DNA of 40,848 nucleotides from Oscillospiraceae bacterium (GTDB lineage Bacteria > Bacillota > Clostridia > Oscillospirales > Oscillospiraceae), in assembly GCA_902781745.1 (NCBI GenBank), contig CACZKM010000010.1, forward strand, positions 1 through 40,848. The letters are read 5' to 3'. The translations under genes and the position numbers were made by a program. The notes under the pieces were generated by a model. That model made no database searches. It was not told the DNA's origin and saw only the letters and a program-made list of their open reading frames with translations. The stretch's first letter is position 1. Every line of letters starts with the position of its first letter. Shown here one piece after another: positions 40,833 to 40,848 of this stretch.

Positions 40833-40848
40833 CAAGATATATTCTTTT

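Overview
The window looks like chromosomal DNA of a GC-rich gut Clostridia (Bacillota), most like the Oscillospiraceae (Flavonifractor/Lawsonibacter/Intestinimonas type). This is inferred from a PolC-type replicative polymerase, the Bacillota gene order pyrH-frr-uppS-cdsA-dxr-rseP-ispG-polC, a SpoVD/PBP2-like transpeptidase with PASTA domains, S-layer homology (SLH) proteins, a YcbB-type response regulator and strong AGGAGG ribosome binding sites. No rRNA, tRNA or CRISPR array was seen.

Layout. 1-1.6 kb: an IS1182-family transposase behind a run of hairpins and closed by two terminators. 1.7-2.9 kb: a secreted protein of unknown function. 3.1-5.5 kb: a penicillin-binding protein. 5.6-16.2 kb: a compact housekeeping run for UMP kinase, ribosome recycling, undecaprenyl-PP synthesis, CDP-diacylglycerol synthesis, two MEP-pathway isoprenoid steps, a site-2 protease and PolC. 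16.4-17.8 kb: an SLH-anchored polysaccharide deacetylase, convergent with a divergent EF-G paralogue (17.9-20.0 kb, minus). 20.3-22.9 kb: dusB, an ECF sigma factor and its membrane anti-sigma factor, overlapping end to end. 23.0-26.9 kb (minus): a GlnK/GlnL-like sensor kinase and regulator, then a separate usp-ykvI pair. 27.1-30.1 kb: glmM, a GlmU-C-like hexapeptide protein and an EamA transporter behind a perfect consensus promoter. 30.3-33.4 kb: a small unknown protein, a second SLH protein and a lipoprotein.

33.5-40.8 kb is a zone of gene decay. A c-di-GMP protein (PAS, degenerate GGDEF, intact EAL, PAS) is split by a one-base frameshift. NrdI, a ZIP metal transporter and a flavodoxin are intact. 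Between them lie a gutted FAD/NAD oxidoreductase, other gene tails and an msrA fragment with a nonsense codon, cut off by an IS256-family element. The intact and dead genes together suggest a former redox and metal-handling cluster.

No clearly unprecedented system was found. The points most worth a second look are a read-through-blocking stem-loop at the IS256 transposase start, the altered G3/G4 GTPase motifs of the EF-G paralogue, the frameshifted EAL protein, the eroding redox cluster, and the coupled dusB-sigma-anti-sigma unit.
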